From: Rana temporaria
Lineage: Eukaryota > Chordata > Amphibia > Anura > Ranidae
Length of the DNA: 64,000 nt
Direction: 5' to 3'
Assembly: GCF_905171775.1 (NCBI RefSeq)
Contig: NC_053490.1
Span: 159,315,969 to 159,379,968, forward strand
The notes under the pieces are model-generated. The model made no database searches, was not told the origin of the DNA, and saw only the letters and a list, made by a program, of their open reading frames with translations. Below, in pieces: positions 10,601 to 20,706 of the stretch (positions are counted from its first letter, which is position 1; each line of letters begins with the position of its first letter). The position numbers and the translations under genes are program-made.

Positions 10601-10777
10601 AAAACACAAGTGGGGGGAAATTGGATTAAAATGGACACTATACAATTAAGGGATATAATGAAGGAAGGGCACATTTTAACACTACAGGAGCTGAAATTAA
10701 AAAACTCTTTCATGGAAATTAATGAATGGAGATATCGGCAACTAAACCATTTATCCAAGATCTTCCACACCCATTGA
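7691..10777 (+). CDS. LINE ORF2 protein: AP endonuclease and reverse transcriptase (frame broken near its C-terminus)
   Basis: Nicks target DNA and reverse-transcribes the LINE RNA. N-terminal endonuclease/exonuclease/phosphatase domain: N10, Q38-E39-T40-H41, a GGDLNF motif near 142, a SRIDHIF motif and a SDHAP motif near 233. Reverse transcriptase about 440-780, with the SGKSPGPDGF motif, QGCPLSPLLF, and FADD at 705-708 holding the catalytic aspartates. The frame stays open to 10777, but family-like sequence moves to the next frame at about 10745-10755 (see next entry), so the last ten or so residues here are out-of-frame. Total original length would be about 1265 residues, normal for the family. 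ATG 7691 is chosen because the endonuclease motif starts six residues later. Confidence 0.93.
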   Translation: MPVIKCLSYNVKGLNSPSKRHKVLKELKRYRSDVVLLQETHLTLGSNIKLYSPDFPIWYYGDTISKRARGVAIGIAKGIRFVLTDRMTDPEGRFLFLRGKLEEEEYTLVNIYAPNTSPMKYLQGILGKLKDFRRGKIILGGDLNFCMDTKADKTHQTLETQERQLRKVKGSLHRSQLVDTWRIFNPSKRDYTFYSHVHESYSRIDHIFIEHRMLDAVVETKIETMTISDHAPISISINIIGNQRTYPNWRLNEKLLIEEKSLMRVKKELEEYFKINKTDEISAATLWDAHKAVIRGVLISEGARRKKEMNSKKEKLVDEIFNLELIHKKNGKQRDIYLDLVNKRNELKELIDRETRREFNLVARERYRWGNKTSKHLARMVQKKKSRNYIDKIKNEKGEVLHTTKDIAETFRLYYEKLYSVEQKSWQKGEKDKKISAFLEEARLSKVSQIDAEGMDRHITENEIKVALSSSASGKSPGPDGFTVMYYKKFKEIILPRLCQYYNGLGKEYELSKEASEATITVIPKEGKDIGNCSGYRPISLLNTDLKLFAKVLAGRVKQEMARLVYPDQTGFVQGREGRDNGVRTLLILRKMKAAGSPGLLLSIDAEKAFDRVDWGLMLLTLKEMGFGQRMMEWIGTLYRSPTAKIKINGSLSQTFLMRNGTRQGCPLSPLLFVLTLEPLLARIRNSQKIKGVKIGEEEHKLAAFADDVLFYLMEPKTSIPNLLNLCSEYGEISNFKLNITKTEIMSINISKIEEQLLKMKYKFAWVKELKYLGILLAKSTREMYTINFIPLLNEIKIETKRVENRAISWLGRINYCKMVILPKILYKFQMIPIALPGTLFSALRKLIMNYIWRNKKHRIALQTLKQPKKKGGLAVPDVKRYYEAVILTRVVEWARASKEKRWVSVENELSQARLDKIIWNPPQFRTIDKNAHEITKNALKVWDTVYKKIVKEYNSPLISLKNNDYFAPGKTQVGGNWIKMDTIQLRDIMKEGHILTLQELKLKNSFMEINEWRYRQLNHLSKIFHTH

Positions 10778-11496
10778 GGTCGGGAGATCAGTTATTGGAA
10801 TTGGAAAAAATATGCTCTACAAAAAATGCCAGAGGATCTATCTCGGGACTATATAAGATGTTACTGAAGATGGAAGAGCAGAACATACCCCCATTCATTA
10901 AAAAATGGGAAAGGGAACTAGGGACACATCAGGATAGGACCACAATAGAGAAAATGCTGACCCTGACACACTCCTCCGCGGTGGATAGCCGCACAGCAGA
11001 GATGTGTTTTAAATGCATAGCCGGATGGTATATGACACCAGACAAATTAAAAAAGTTTAAAGAGGGACAGACTGGAGAGTGCTGGAGGGGATGCGGTTTA
11101 CCAGGAAATATGGCACACCTGTGGTGGGGATGCCCTAAGATAAGGAGGTACTGGGAAAAAATATTGGCCTGTGTCGAAGAGATTACAAAGAAAAAGATAA
11201 AGATGGACCCTTGGGTTGTCCTGTTCCACGGGGGTGAAGAATGCATTAAAAGTTATAAAAAATCGCTAGTACCACACCTATTGAATGCTGCCAAAAGATT
11301 AATTCCAAGGGGCTGGCAAGAGGTGGAATGCCCATCGATCTGGGAATGGATCGACGCGGTTGAAGAAACGTATAGGATGGAGGAACTGCAGGAGGACATG
11401 GAGGGTAATAACATATTACAAAATATGAAATGGGAAAACTGGAGAACTTTTAAGAAATCGTGGAGTTACGCGGAAAAATTAAGCGAAAACATTTAA
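10742..11496 (+). pseudogene. LINE ORF2 C-terminal domain, shifted frame
   Basis: Continuation of ORF2 after a one-base indel. It contains the Cys-rich knuckle typical of L1/Tx1 ORF2 C-termini: C...GECWRGCG...MAHLWWGCP, pattern CX3CX7HX4C. The open frame formally begins at a Met at 10726, but its first few codons overlap the upstream frame and are not native. The stop is at 11494-11496. Whether the shift is a real mutation, a sequencing error or programmed cannot be told from one copy; family members normally have a single frame here, so mutation or error is more likely. Confidence 0.88.
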
Positions 11497-11703
11497 GGCC
11501 ATTTTAGAAAAATCAGAGAGAAGTAGAGGTATAAGGAGATTGTTTTGGTGAGATGGGAGGGGGGGGGGGGAGAGGGACGGGTAAGGGGAGGTGAAGTATT
11601 AAGGGAAAACTTTTGTGTATGTCCAGCAAAAGAAGTCAAAAATGTACTCAAGAAAATAATATAATATATATATAATAATAAAAAAAAAAAAAAAAAAAAA
11701 AAA
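11497..11703 (+). other. LINE 3' UTR and A-rich tail
   Basis: A G-rich run (about 11556-11590) resembles the polypurine tract in L1 3' UTRs. It is followed by a TA/AAT-rich stretch and about 24 A residues ending at 11703, a typical target-primed reverse transcription tail. Confidence 0.8.
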
Positions 11704-12502
11704 GTGGAAAACAAAACAAAAACAACTAGCATATAAAAATAGAGACACTAATGATGCAAAACCGAAATAGAGATGCAATGGGCTGGTACGCAGAATATGA
11801 GCATGTAAATGCCCACTCTATGAGGTGGAGTCTGAAGTAAGAAAAAAGAAAAAAAAAAAAAAAAACACACACATTTATTGTGTTTGGGTAATTTCAGGAG
11901 TCCTAACATATAGCAGCTAGAACAGTATAGTTGAAGACAATAAGCAGTAGTATGTAGTGATGGTGTAGCGCTGAAATAAATAAATTCTGTTATAAATGAA
12001 CAGTTCATAAATATGCAAAGTTGTGTTCTTATGCTGTGTAACAGTGATAGATAAAACTGTCACCAACACCTGATCACACTGACTCTTACCCTAAGGTAAA
12101 GACATATAGGCAATAAGTAACATTTGATGGCAAACTCAGCAATCCTCCACACCAAGGATATCACCTCCTCCAGAGCAAGATTTCACTAGCACCGATAATC
12201 AGGTAATGGATGCCAATTCAGGAGTATATTCTACCAACAGCCGACACCAATGTCAATTAGAGCTTCCACCATGACAATGATACTCTGTGGACTCTGGTAG
12301 CCATCCTCAGCTCTGCCTGGGAATGCACAGCTATCTATAGCTGGACGAGGGCCCAATGGTAGACTCCACACAGGATATCCAGATGAATGGCTGTAGTCCT
12401 GGACTGGAACCTCACCGTGGGTAAATTCGCTCAGACTCAGATTCGCAGGCAGAGACAGAAAGTCAGCTTATTCCAAAGCGACAATCGGTGGTGTAAAAAG
12501 TG
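11704..12502. other. Unassigned non-coding DNA
   Basis: About 800 bp with no open frame I trust. Holds an A-rich run at 11841-11868. The later part (12100-12480) is of even composition and resumes after the hAT insertion at 13410, so it is the older host sequence or a repeat I do not recognise. Confidence 0.5.
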
Positions 12503-12510
12503 ATAACCAC

Positions 12511-13401
12511 TAGTGTTGCTCACGAATATTCGTATTGCGAATATTCAGCTCGAATATGGCATATTCGAGTATTCGCGAATATCTCGAATTTCGCGGTCAA
12601 TATTCGCTATTCCGAATATTCAGATTTTTTCAATTTTATTTTTTGAACAGATCACATCCTAGTGATCTCCATCGACGTCTAAAAGCATTGCTGGTATGAT
12701 TAGAGACCTTGGGCCGAGTAGCTGAAGCGATCATTTTATATTGCCGAATATTCGCAATGCGAATATTCGGCAATAGGAATATTGCGCGATTATTTTCTCC
12801 GCCCTTCTTTTGCATCAGAGCCAATCAGAGTGCTCCTACCGCAGTTGTCGAAATTCCGCAATCAATTTTGCATTCGCATTTTGCGAAATTTCTATAAAAT
12901 ATCACGAATATTCTGAGCCAATCAGAGGGCTCCTACCGTAGTTGTCGAAATTCCGCAATAAATATCGCATTCGCATTTTGCGAAATTTCGATAAAATATC
13001 ACGAATATTCTGAGCCAATCAGAGGGCTCCTACCGCAGTTGTCGAAATTCCGCAATAAATATCGCATTCGCATTTTGTGAAATTTCGATAAAATATCACG
13101 AATATTCTGAGACAATCAGAGGGCTCCTACCGCAGTTGTCGAAATTCCGCAATAAATATCGCATTCGCATTTTGCGAAATTTCGATAAAATATCACGAAT
13201 ATTCTGAGCCAATCAGAGTGCTCCTACCGCAGTTGTCGAAATTTCGCAATTATTTTCACATTCGCAATAGCGAAATTTCGCAAACATTTCATTTCGATAA
13301 AATATCACGAATATTCGAATTTAGCGAATATTTCTCGAATATTCGGCTATATATTCGTGATATATCGCGAAATCGAATATGGCGTATTCTGCTCAACACT
13401 A
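12511..13401. mobile_element. Non-autonomous hAT element, 891 bp, with internal tandem array
   Basis: Ends are TAGTGTTG and CAACACTA as inverted termini. It is flanked by an exact 8-bp duplication, ATAACCAC (12503-12510 and 13402-13409). The 8-bp duplication and terminal sequence fit hAT. No transposase. The interior is packed with CGAATATTCG-type palindromes and about five copies of a 97-bp unit. Confidence 0.85.
12818..13300. repeat. 97-bp tandem repeat inside the hAT element
   Basis: The phrase GAGCCAATCAGAG (or close variants) recurs at 12818, 12915, 13012, 13109 and 13205, giving periods of 97, 97, 97 and 96. Each unit carries an inverted CCAAT-type motif, an ATTCCGCAATA segment and a CACGAATATTCT palindromic core. 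The middle copies are nearly identical; the outer ones diverge. Confidence 0.88.
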
Positions 13402-13607
13402 ATAACCACTCAGAAGAGGTAAGGCACAATCGTGGAGTATGAAAAAGCTTAGTATCCAAGCAGGTCATGCAGGAGAAAAAAAAAAAAACAATGCTCCCGA
13501 TGGTGCAGGTAAAAGAGGATAAGGTTTTATTGTAGTAAAACCAAATAACATAAAAGTGATCACTGTAGCATACAAAATATAAGATAAAAGCAATATGGGG
13601 AACAGGT

Positions 13608-14099
13608 GCCATCAATTGCCGCCACTGTGCCACCAATTGCTGCCAGTGTGCCCAAATTATTGCCCATCAGTGTGCCATCAATTGCTGCCAGTGTGCCACC
13701 AATTGCTATCAGTGTGCCATCAATTTCCGCCACTGTGCCCATAAATTGCCACCACTGTGCCCATAAATTTCCGCCACTGTGCCATCAATTGCTGCCAGTG
13801 TGCCATCAATTGCTGCCAGTGTGCCATCAATTGCTGTCAGTGTGCCATCAATTGCTGCCGGTGTGCCATAAATTGCCGCCAGTGTGCCACCAATTGCCGC
13901 CAGTGTGCCACCAATTGCTGTCAGTGTGCCATCAATTGCCGCCAGTGTGCCATAAATTGCCGCCAGTGTGCCACCAATTGCCGCCAGTGTGCCACCAATT
14001 GCTGCCAGTGTGCCATTAATTGATGCCAGTGTGCAATCAATTGCTGCCAGTGTGCCCATTAGTTGCCGCTACTGTGCCCATCAATTGCTGCCAGTGTGC
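13608..14099. repeat. 21-bp minisatellite
   Basis: About 23 units of GTGCCATCAATTGCTGCCAGT with CAATTG cores. Because 21 is a multiple of three, all frames on both strands stay open and translate as 7-residue repeats; these frames are repeat artefacts. Confidence 0.92.
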
Positions 14100-14329
14100 A
14101 TCCCCCAAGTACCTGATGATGATGATGATCAAATCTCTGCTGGTCTCTGACTCCTGTCACTGTTCTGCTGCCTGCAGTACTTGGTCGTCTCGGGTCTCCC
14201 ACAGCAGCCTGTGCAGTGTGCACAGTGTGAGGTGAGCCAAGGAGGAAGGCTCTGGGGAGTCGGGACCGGGGACACTCGCTCTACAGTTGTCTCTCACATG
14301 GTGACGGGCGGCTGGGAATGCTGTCAGCG

Positions 14330-14480
14330 GGGGGCGGGAAAGGAGGCGCAGCTAACAACCACGGCGTCTTCGGCTGCATCAACAGGGGGCGGGAAAAGAG
14401 GCGTGGCTAAAGCCCACGGCTCCTTCAGCTGCATTAGTGGGGGTGGGAAAAGAGGCGTGGCTAACGCCCACGACTAACGC
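14330..14480. repeat. About 58-bp GC-rich direct repeat, three copies
   Basis: GGGCGGGAAAAGAGGCGTGGCTAA-like units start near 14333, 14385 and 14442. The block is followed by CG-rich sequence ending in CAACACCCCTA at about 14634, which resembles the right terminus of a hAT-type MITE. Its left end was not found. Confidence 0.6.
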
Positions 14481-14633
14481 CCACGACTTCCTTTGGCTGC
14501 TTTAATTTAAAGGGCATATAGCGGCACGCAGGTGACGTCATCATAAAATCGATTAATGCAAGTCGTAGCATCAATGCCGCATCGTGGGTGGTCGAATCTC
14601 GATGCATCGATGCTACGATTAATTTCAACACCC

Positions 14634-14671
14634 CTAATATATATATTATTATTATTATCATTATTATTACA
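14634..14671. repeat. TA/ATT microsatellite
   Basis: Short TA repeat followed by imperfect ATT repeats. Confidence 0.8.
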
Positions 14672-14692
14672 CCACCTGAAGTGTATACGAAA

Positions 14693-14782
14693 CAAGAATC
14701 TGTAGGACAGGCATGGATAGATTAGGATTCAGTATACCCCCCCAGGGAAGCATCAACCACATGCCTGTCCTACAGATTCTTG
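14693..14782. repeat. 23-bp perfect inverted repeat
   Basis: CAAGAATCTGTAGGACAGG... (14693-14715) is exactly complementary to 14760-14782, with a 44-nt loop. It could be a small foldback MITE or a snapback duplication. Confidence 0.85.
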
Positions 14783-14894
14783 GACTACATACAGCCATAT
14801 CTTTCTGTGACAGAGACGGGTCTGGCTGTTACCCATAGTAACAAGAGCTATATTTGTCTAAATGGGTGAATTTTCAAGTCTCTGATACTACGGA

Positions 14895-15120
14895 CCAACC
14901 ACAGTTTAAAATGCCTTGGATATACTCAATGTCTCCCTCATTGAGGCGAGCCTAAAAGTGTTGATTAGGTGGTACTATGTTCCTTCCAGGCTGTATCCAG
15001 GGACCTCGCCAGTTTGCCTTAGAGGCTGTGAACTTGAGGGCACCATGCTGCACGTTTGGTGGACCTGTCCTTGTATAAACATGTTACGGTCTGTTGTAAA
15101 AATATTGAAACAGACCGTTA
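14895..15120 (+). pseudogene. LINE ORF2 C-terminal relic (Cys-rich knuckle)
   Basis: The frame from 14916 encodes a KVLIRWYYVPSRL motif followed by C-LRG-C-ELEGTML-H-VWWT-C, the same CX3CX7HX4C pattern seen at the end of the intact LINE ORF2 at 11091-11133. It is the C-terminal end of a second, older L1-clade copy of a different subfamily. No upstream reverse transcriptase remains, so it is a 5'-truncated insertion. It stops abruptly where minus-strand Penelope-like sequence begins. Confidence 0.75.
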
Positions 15121-15948
15121 AAATATGTGGGAGTCTTAAACCTATCTGATTGACATTTAGGAATGCTATAAATGAATCCAGGGAATCTGTGCTCCCATTC
15201 TAAAAAAGGAGGATGTTGTTTATATATCTTTTCCAGAGTACCATTTTCAGTCTCTGGATAGAAAAGAAAACATCCTCCTCCCGTTTGGCCATGAAAAGGT
15301 TGGCCATGCTGGGTATAAATTTTACCCCCATGCAACCCCTTTCTTCTGTAAATAGTAGGTGCCACCATACCATAAATAGATGTGGTTCATCTCAAATTGT
15401 AACTTCTCTAGTATATATTTATTCTGCCTTTCCTGAAGTGTGGTAGTCTGTGTTAGAAAATAATCAACTGCTTCAAGTCCCAATTCATGTAAGATTCATT
15501 GACGTATACAGTGATGACACATCCACAGTGGCCAGCAAATTATCCTATCTCCACTCAACATCTTTTAGTATATTAAGAACATGCTTAGTATTCTTCAAAA
15601 AGACGGGTGTATGTACCACCGATGGCTACAGGTGGAAGTCAATATATTTGCAGATTTTGTAAGTTACAGAATTAATACCACTGATAATAGGTCTCCCAGG
15701 AGAATTACTTATGAATTTTTGGGAGACTATATATCACAGGTACTCTAGGGGCTAATGCTACTGGGAAAGATTTTTCCTTTCTTATTCAAAATGCAATCTT
15801 TGTATCCCCTTTCCACCATTCTTTTTAGCTGACTTTTGAATTTGCGCAGTATGGTTACTTGCTAGCAGGCGATACGTTTCCCTATCTGCCAAGATTATAT
15901 TCATCTCTATGTCATATTTACATGACAACCCCCCTCCTTATCCGTGGG
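15120..15948 (-). pseudogene. Penelope-like element reverse transcriptase relic
   Basis: On the minus strand, reading down from 15948, fragments in changing frames match the order of Penelope-like reverse transcriptase motifs: ETYRLLASN; SPGRPIISGINSVT; KYIDFHL; LLATVDVSSLYTS; GLEAVDYFL; WYGGTYYLQKKGVA; a shifted MGVKFIPSMANLFMAKREED; and VLWKRYINNILLF. The catalytic YIDD of the family reads YINN here, so the copy is dead; several stops and frameshifts also occur. The GIY-YIG endonuclease expected downstream is absent: the sequence ends against the LINE relic near 15120. Family assignment rests on recognised motifs and is fairly secure. Confidence 0.75.
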
Positions 15949-16201
15949 TAGGGATGAGCCAAACACCCCCGTTCGGTTCGCACCAGAACCTTCGAACGGA
16001 CCGACCGTTCGCATGAACATTTAGAACCCCATTGACGTCTATAAGACTCGAACGTTCAAATTCAAAAGTGCTAATTTTAAAGCCTAATATGCAAGTTATT
16101 GTTGTAAAACGTCTTTGAGAACCTGGGTCTTGCCCCAGGGAACATGTATCAATGGAAAAAAGTTTTAAAAACTGTTGTTTTTTCAGGAGCAGTGATTTTA
16201 A

Positions 16202-17059
16202 CCACTTAAGCCCTGGACCATTTTGTTGCTAAATGCCCAGGCCAGGTTTTACGATTTGGCACTGCGTCGCTTTAACAGACAATTGCGCGGTCGTGCGACG
16301 TGGCTCCCAAACAAAATTGGCGTCCTTTTTTCCCCACAAATATAGATTTCTTTTGGTGGTATTTGATCACCTCTGCGGTTTTTATTTTTTGCGTTATAAA
16401 CAAAAATAGAGTGTAAATTTTGAAAAAAATGCAAACATATATAAAAATATTTTTTTCCTCAGTTTAGGCCGATACGTATTCTTCTACCTATTTATAGCCT
16501 TTACAAAATAGGGGATAGTTTTATTGCATTTTTATAAAAAAAAATTTTTTTACTACTAATGGAGGCGATCAGCGATTTTTTTCGTGACTGCAACATTATG
16601 GCGGACACTTCGGACAATTTTGACACATTTTTGGGACCATTGTCATTTTCACAGCAAAACATGCATTTAAATTGCATTGTTTATTGTGAAAATGACAGTT
16701 GCAGTTTGGGAGTTAACCACAGGGGGCGCTGTACGTGTTAGGGTTCACCTAGTGTGTGTTTACAACTGTAGGGAGGTGTGGCTGTAGGACTGATGTCATC
16801 GATCGAGTCTCCCTATAAAAGGGATCACTCGATCGATGCAGCCACCACAGTGAAGCACGGGGAAGCCGTGTTTACATACGGCTCTCCCCGTTCTTCAGCT
16901 CCGGGGAGCGATCGCGACGGGGTGGCTATAAAAGAATAGCCGCGCCGTTGTCCGGGATCGCTCCCCGCGGGTTATCGACCGCCGCATGTTCCGGGGGGGG
17001 GGGGGTCCCGATCGGACCATTCTGTGGACGTACATGTACATGCGGCGGTCGGCAACCGG
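16202..17059. mobile_element. TTAA-flanked (piggyBac-type) non-autonomous element nested in the hAT
   Basis: TTAA occurs at 16198-16201 and 17060-17063. The ends CCACTTAAG and CAACCGG are weakly inverted. The hAT homology seen at 47608-48080 stops at 16201 and resumes at 17064, so the boundaries are confirmed by comparison with the other copy. A poly-G run lies at 16996-17006. The frame at 16559-16741 inside it has no recognisable product. Confidence 0.75.
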
Positions 17060-17282
17060 TTAATGATGCTTAAATAAAAAAAATAAAAATGAAAAATTCC
17101 TTTAAATATCGTACCTGCTGGGTGTCTATAGTATGCCTGTAAAGTGGCACGTGATTAGAACTGTCCCTGCACAAAATGAGATTACTATAAGAAAAAAGTA
17201 ATTTAAAACTGCTTGCGGCTTTAATGTAATGTCTGATCCCTGCAATATGGATGAAAATCATTGAGAAAAATAGCACAGACAC

Positions 17283-20200
17283 AGACAGTACACACCACAT
17301 AGGTTTAGGTGCAAACTACAGAGCGCACGTGCAGTACACACCAAGTAGCTTTAGGTGCAAACTACAGAGGACACAGGCAGTAGCTTTAGGTGCAAACTAC
17401 AGAGCACACGGGCAGTACACACCAAGTAACTTTAGGTGCAAACTACAGAGCAACCGTGCAGTACACACCAAGTAGCTTTGGGTGCAAACTACAGAGCAAC
17501 CATGCAGTACACACCAAGTAGCTTTAGGTGCAAACTACAGAGGACACGGGCAGTAGCTTTAGGTGAAAACTACAGAGCACACGGGCAGTACACACCTAGT
17601 AGCTTTAGGTGCAAACTACAGAGCACACATGCAGTACACACCAAGTATCTTTAGGTGCAAACTACAGAGGACATGGGCAGTAGCTTTAGGTGCAAACTAC
17701 AGAGCACACGGGCAGTACACACCGAGTAGCTTTAGGTGCAAACTACAGAGCACACGGGCAGTACACACCAAGTAGCTTTAGGTGCAAACTACAGAGCAAC
17801 TGTGCAGTACACACCAAGTAGCTTTAGGTGCAAACTACAGAGGACACGGGCAGTAGCTTTAGGTGAAAACTACAGAGCACACGGGCAGTACACACCAAGT
17901 AGCTTTAGGTGCAAACTACAGAGCACACATGCAGTACACACCAAGTAGCTATGATTAAGCATTGATATCCAATGCGAAACGCGTCAGATGTTTTTCCCAC
18001 TGCATGCTAGTACTTGTAGTGCATTTTTCCTTCACCCAATAAAGGGCACGTCTTTTTAAGAATTTGGAGTGCGGCTGTCCATATTTTCCTTCCTTTGCAC
18101 ATACAGAGGACACGGGCAGTAGCTTTAGGTGCAAATTACAGAGCACACGGGCAGTACACACCAAGTAGCTAAGTAGCTCTAGGTGCAAACTACAGAGCAC
18201 ACGGGCAGTGCACACCAAGTAGCTTTAGGTGCAAACTACAGAGCACATGGGCAGTACACACCAAGTATCTTTAGGTGCAAACTACAGCGCACACGTGCAG
18301 TACACACCAAGTAGCTTTAGGTGCAAACTACAGAGCACACATGCAGTACACACCAAGAAGCTTTAGGTGCAAACTACAGAGCAACCGTGCAGTACACACC
18401 TAGTAGCTTTAGGTGCAAACTACAGAGGACACGGGCAGTAGCTTTAGGTGCAAACTACAGAGCACACGGGCAGTACACATAAAGTAGCTTTAGGTGCAAA
18501 CTACAGAGCAACCGTGCAGTACACACCAAGTAGCTTTAGGTACAAACTACATAGCACACGGGCAGTACACACCATGTAGCTTTAGGTGCAAACTACAGAG
18601 GACACGGGCAGTAGCTTTAGGCGCAAACTACAGAGCACACGTGCAGTACACACCAAGTAGCTTTAGGTACAAACTACAGAGCACACGTGCAGTACACACC
18701 AAGTATCTTTAGGTGCAAACTACAGAGGACACGGGCAGTAGATTTAGGTGCAAACTACAGAGCACATGGGCAGTACACACCAAGTAGATTTAGGTGCAAA
18801 CTACAGAGCACACGGGCAGTACACACCAAGTAGATTTAGGTGTAAACTACAGAGCACACGTGCAGTACACACTAAGTAGCTTTAGGTGCAAACTACAGAG
18901 GACACGGGCAGTAGCTTTAGGTGCAAACTACAGAGCACACGGGCAGTACACACCAAGTAGCTTTAGGTGCAAACTACAGAGCAACCGTGCAGTACACACC
19001 AAGTAGCTTTAGGTGCAAACTACAGAGCAACCAGCAGTACACACACACCAAGTAGCTTTAGGTGCAAACTACAGAGGACACGGGCAGTAGCTTTAGGTGC
19101 AAACTACAGAGCACATGGGCAGTACACACCAAGTAGCTTTAGGTGCAAACTACAGAGCACATGGGCAGTACACACCAAGTATCTTTAGGTGCAAACTACA
19201 GCGCACACGTGCAGTACACACCAAGTAGCTTTAGGCGCAAACTACAGAGCACATATGCAGTACACACCAAGAAGCTTTAGGTGCAAACTACAGAGCAACC
19301 GTGCAGTACACACCAAGTAGCTTTAGGTGCAAACTACAGAGGACACGGGCAGTAGCTTTAGGTGCAAACTACAGAGCACACGGGCAGTACACACCAAGTA
19401 GCTTTAGGTGCAAACTACAGAGCAACTGTGCAGTACACACCAAGTAGCTTTAGGTGCAAACTACAGAGCACATGGGCAGTACACACCAAGTAGCTTTAGG
19501 AGCAAACTACAGAGCACACGGGCAGTACACACCAAGTAGCTTTAGGTGCAAACTACAGAGCACACGGGCAGTACACACCAAGTAGCTTTAGGTGCAAACT
19601 ACAGAGCAACTGTGCAGTACACAACAAGTAGCTTTAGGTGCAAACTACAGAGGACATGGGCAGTAGCTTTAGGCGCAAACTACAGAGCACACGGGCAGTA
19701 CACACCAAGTAGCTTTAGGTGCAAACTACAGAGCAACCGTGCAGTACACACCAAGTAGCTTTAGGTGCAAACTACAGAGCACATGGGCAGTACACACCAA
19801 GTAGCTTTAGATGCAAACTACAGAGGACACGGGCAGTAGCTTTAGGTGTAAACTACAGAGCACACGGGCAGTACACACCAAGTAGGTTTAGGTGCAAACT
19901 ACAGAGCAACCGGGCAGTGCACACCAAGTAGCTTTAGGTGCAAACTACAGAGGACACGGGCAGTAGCTTTAGGTGCAATCTACAGAGCACACGGGCAGGA
20001 CACACCAAGTAGCTTTAGGTGCAAACCACAGAGAACACGTGCAGTACACACCAAGTAGCTTTAGGTGCAAACTACAGAGGACACGGGCAGTAACTTTAGG
20101 TGCAAACTACAGAGCACACAGGCAGTACACACCAAGTAGCTTTAGGTGCAAACTACAGAGCAACCGTGCAGTACAGACTAAGTAGCTTTAGGTGCAAACT

Positions 20201-20706
20201 ACAGAGGACACAGGCAGTAGCTTTAGGTGCAAATTACAGAGCACACGGGCAGTACACACCAAGTAACTTTAGGTGCAAACTACAGAGCAACCGTGCAGTA
20301 CATCCCAAGTAGCTTTAGGTGCAAACTACAGAGCACACGTGCAGTACACACCAAGTAGCTTTAAGTGCAAACTACAGAGCACACGTGCAGTACACACCAA
20401 GTAGCTTTAGGTGCAAACTACAGAGGACTCAGGCAGTAGATTTTGGTGCAAACTACAGAGCACAGGGGCAGTACACACCAAATAGCTTTAGGTGCAAACT
20501 ACAGAGCAACCGTGCAGTACACACCAAGTAGCTTTAGGTGTAAACTACAGAGCAACCGTGCAGTACACACCAAGTAGCTTTAGGTGCAAACTACAGAGCA
20601 CACGGGCAGTACACACCAAGTAGCTTTAGGTGCAAACAACAGAGCAACCATGCAGTACACACCAAGTAGCTTTAGGTGCAAACTACAGAGCACACAGGCA
20701 ATACAC
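17283..20706. repeat. 46/35-bp satellite array inside the hAT element
   Basis: About 75 units. The long unit (46 bp) runs AGCTTTAGGTGCAAACTACA then GAGCACACGGGCAGTACACACCAAGT in two parts. The short unit (35 bp) begins the same way, has GAGGACACGGGCAGT and lacks the last 11 bases. Short units recur among long ones at spacings such as 127 (46+46+35) and 173 (46x3+35), a higher-order pattern. About 70-residue frames arise all along it and are artefacts. Confidence 0.95.
17951..18105 (+). other. Single-copy insertion in the satellite, with GAAACGCGTC motif and AATAAA
   Basis: About 155 bp that breaks the array. GCATT/AATGC can pair just before GAAACGCGTC (17975), and CAATAAAG follows about 60 bp later. 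The module resembles sequences elsewhere in the window and is probably a fragment of an abundant non-coding repeat. Confidence 0.55.

Larger units (their letters stand above)
1..11703 (+). mobile_element. L1-clade (L1/Tx1-like) LINE, split by a chromovirus
   Basis: A LINE enters from the left window edge and ends in a TA-rich, A-rich tail near 11703. Removing the 6.0-kb LTR element at 484-6493 leaves about 5.7 kb in the canonical order: 5' leader, ORF1, G-rich spacer, ORF2, G-rich 3' UTR, poly(A). ORF1 has a coiled coil followed by an L1-type RNA-binding domain. ORF2 has an AP-type endonuclease at the N-terminus and a FADD-type reverse transcriptase, which identifies the L1/Tx1 group. The 5' end and the left target duplication lie outside the window. 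The coding regions are long and nearly intact, so the copy is young apart from the LTR insertion and one ORF2 frameshift. Confidence 0.9.

Noticed and set aside
13606..14059. Frames of 60-137 residues on both strands
   Set aside because: Products of a 21-bp minisatellite.
17251..20531. Many about 70-residue frames with the same repeated text
   Set aside because: They arise from the 46/35-bp satellite. Frame and length follow the repeat arithmetic, and there is no conserved start or domain.
17283..20706. Regular direct repeats resembling a CRISPR array
   Set aside because: The repeats are contiguous with no unique spacers, in a vertebrate-type repeat setting, inside a hAT element.
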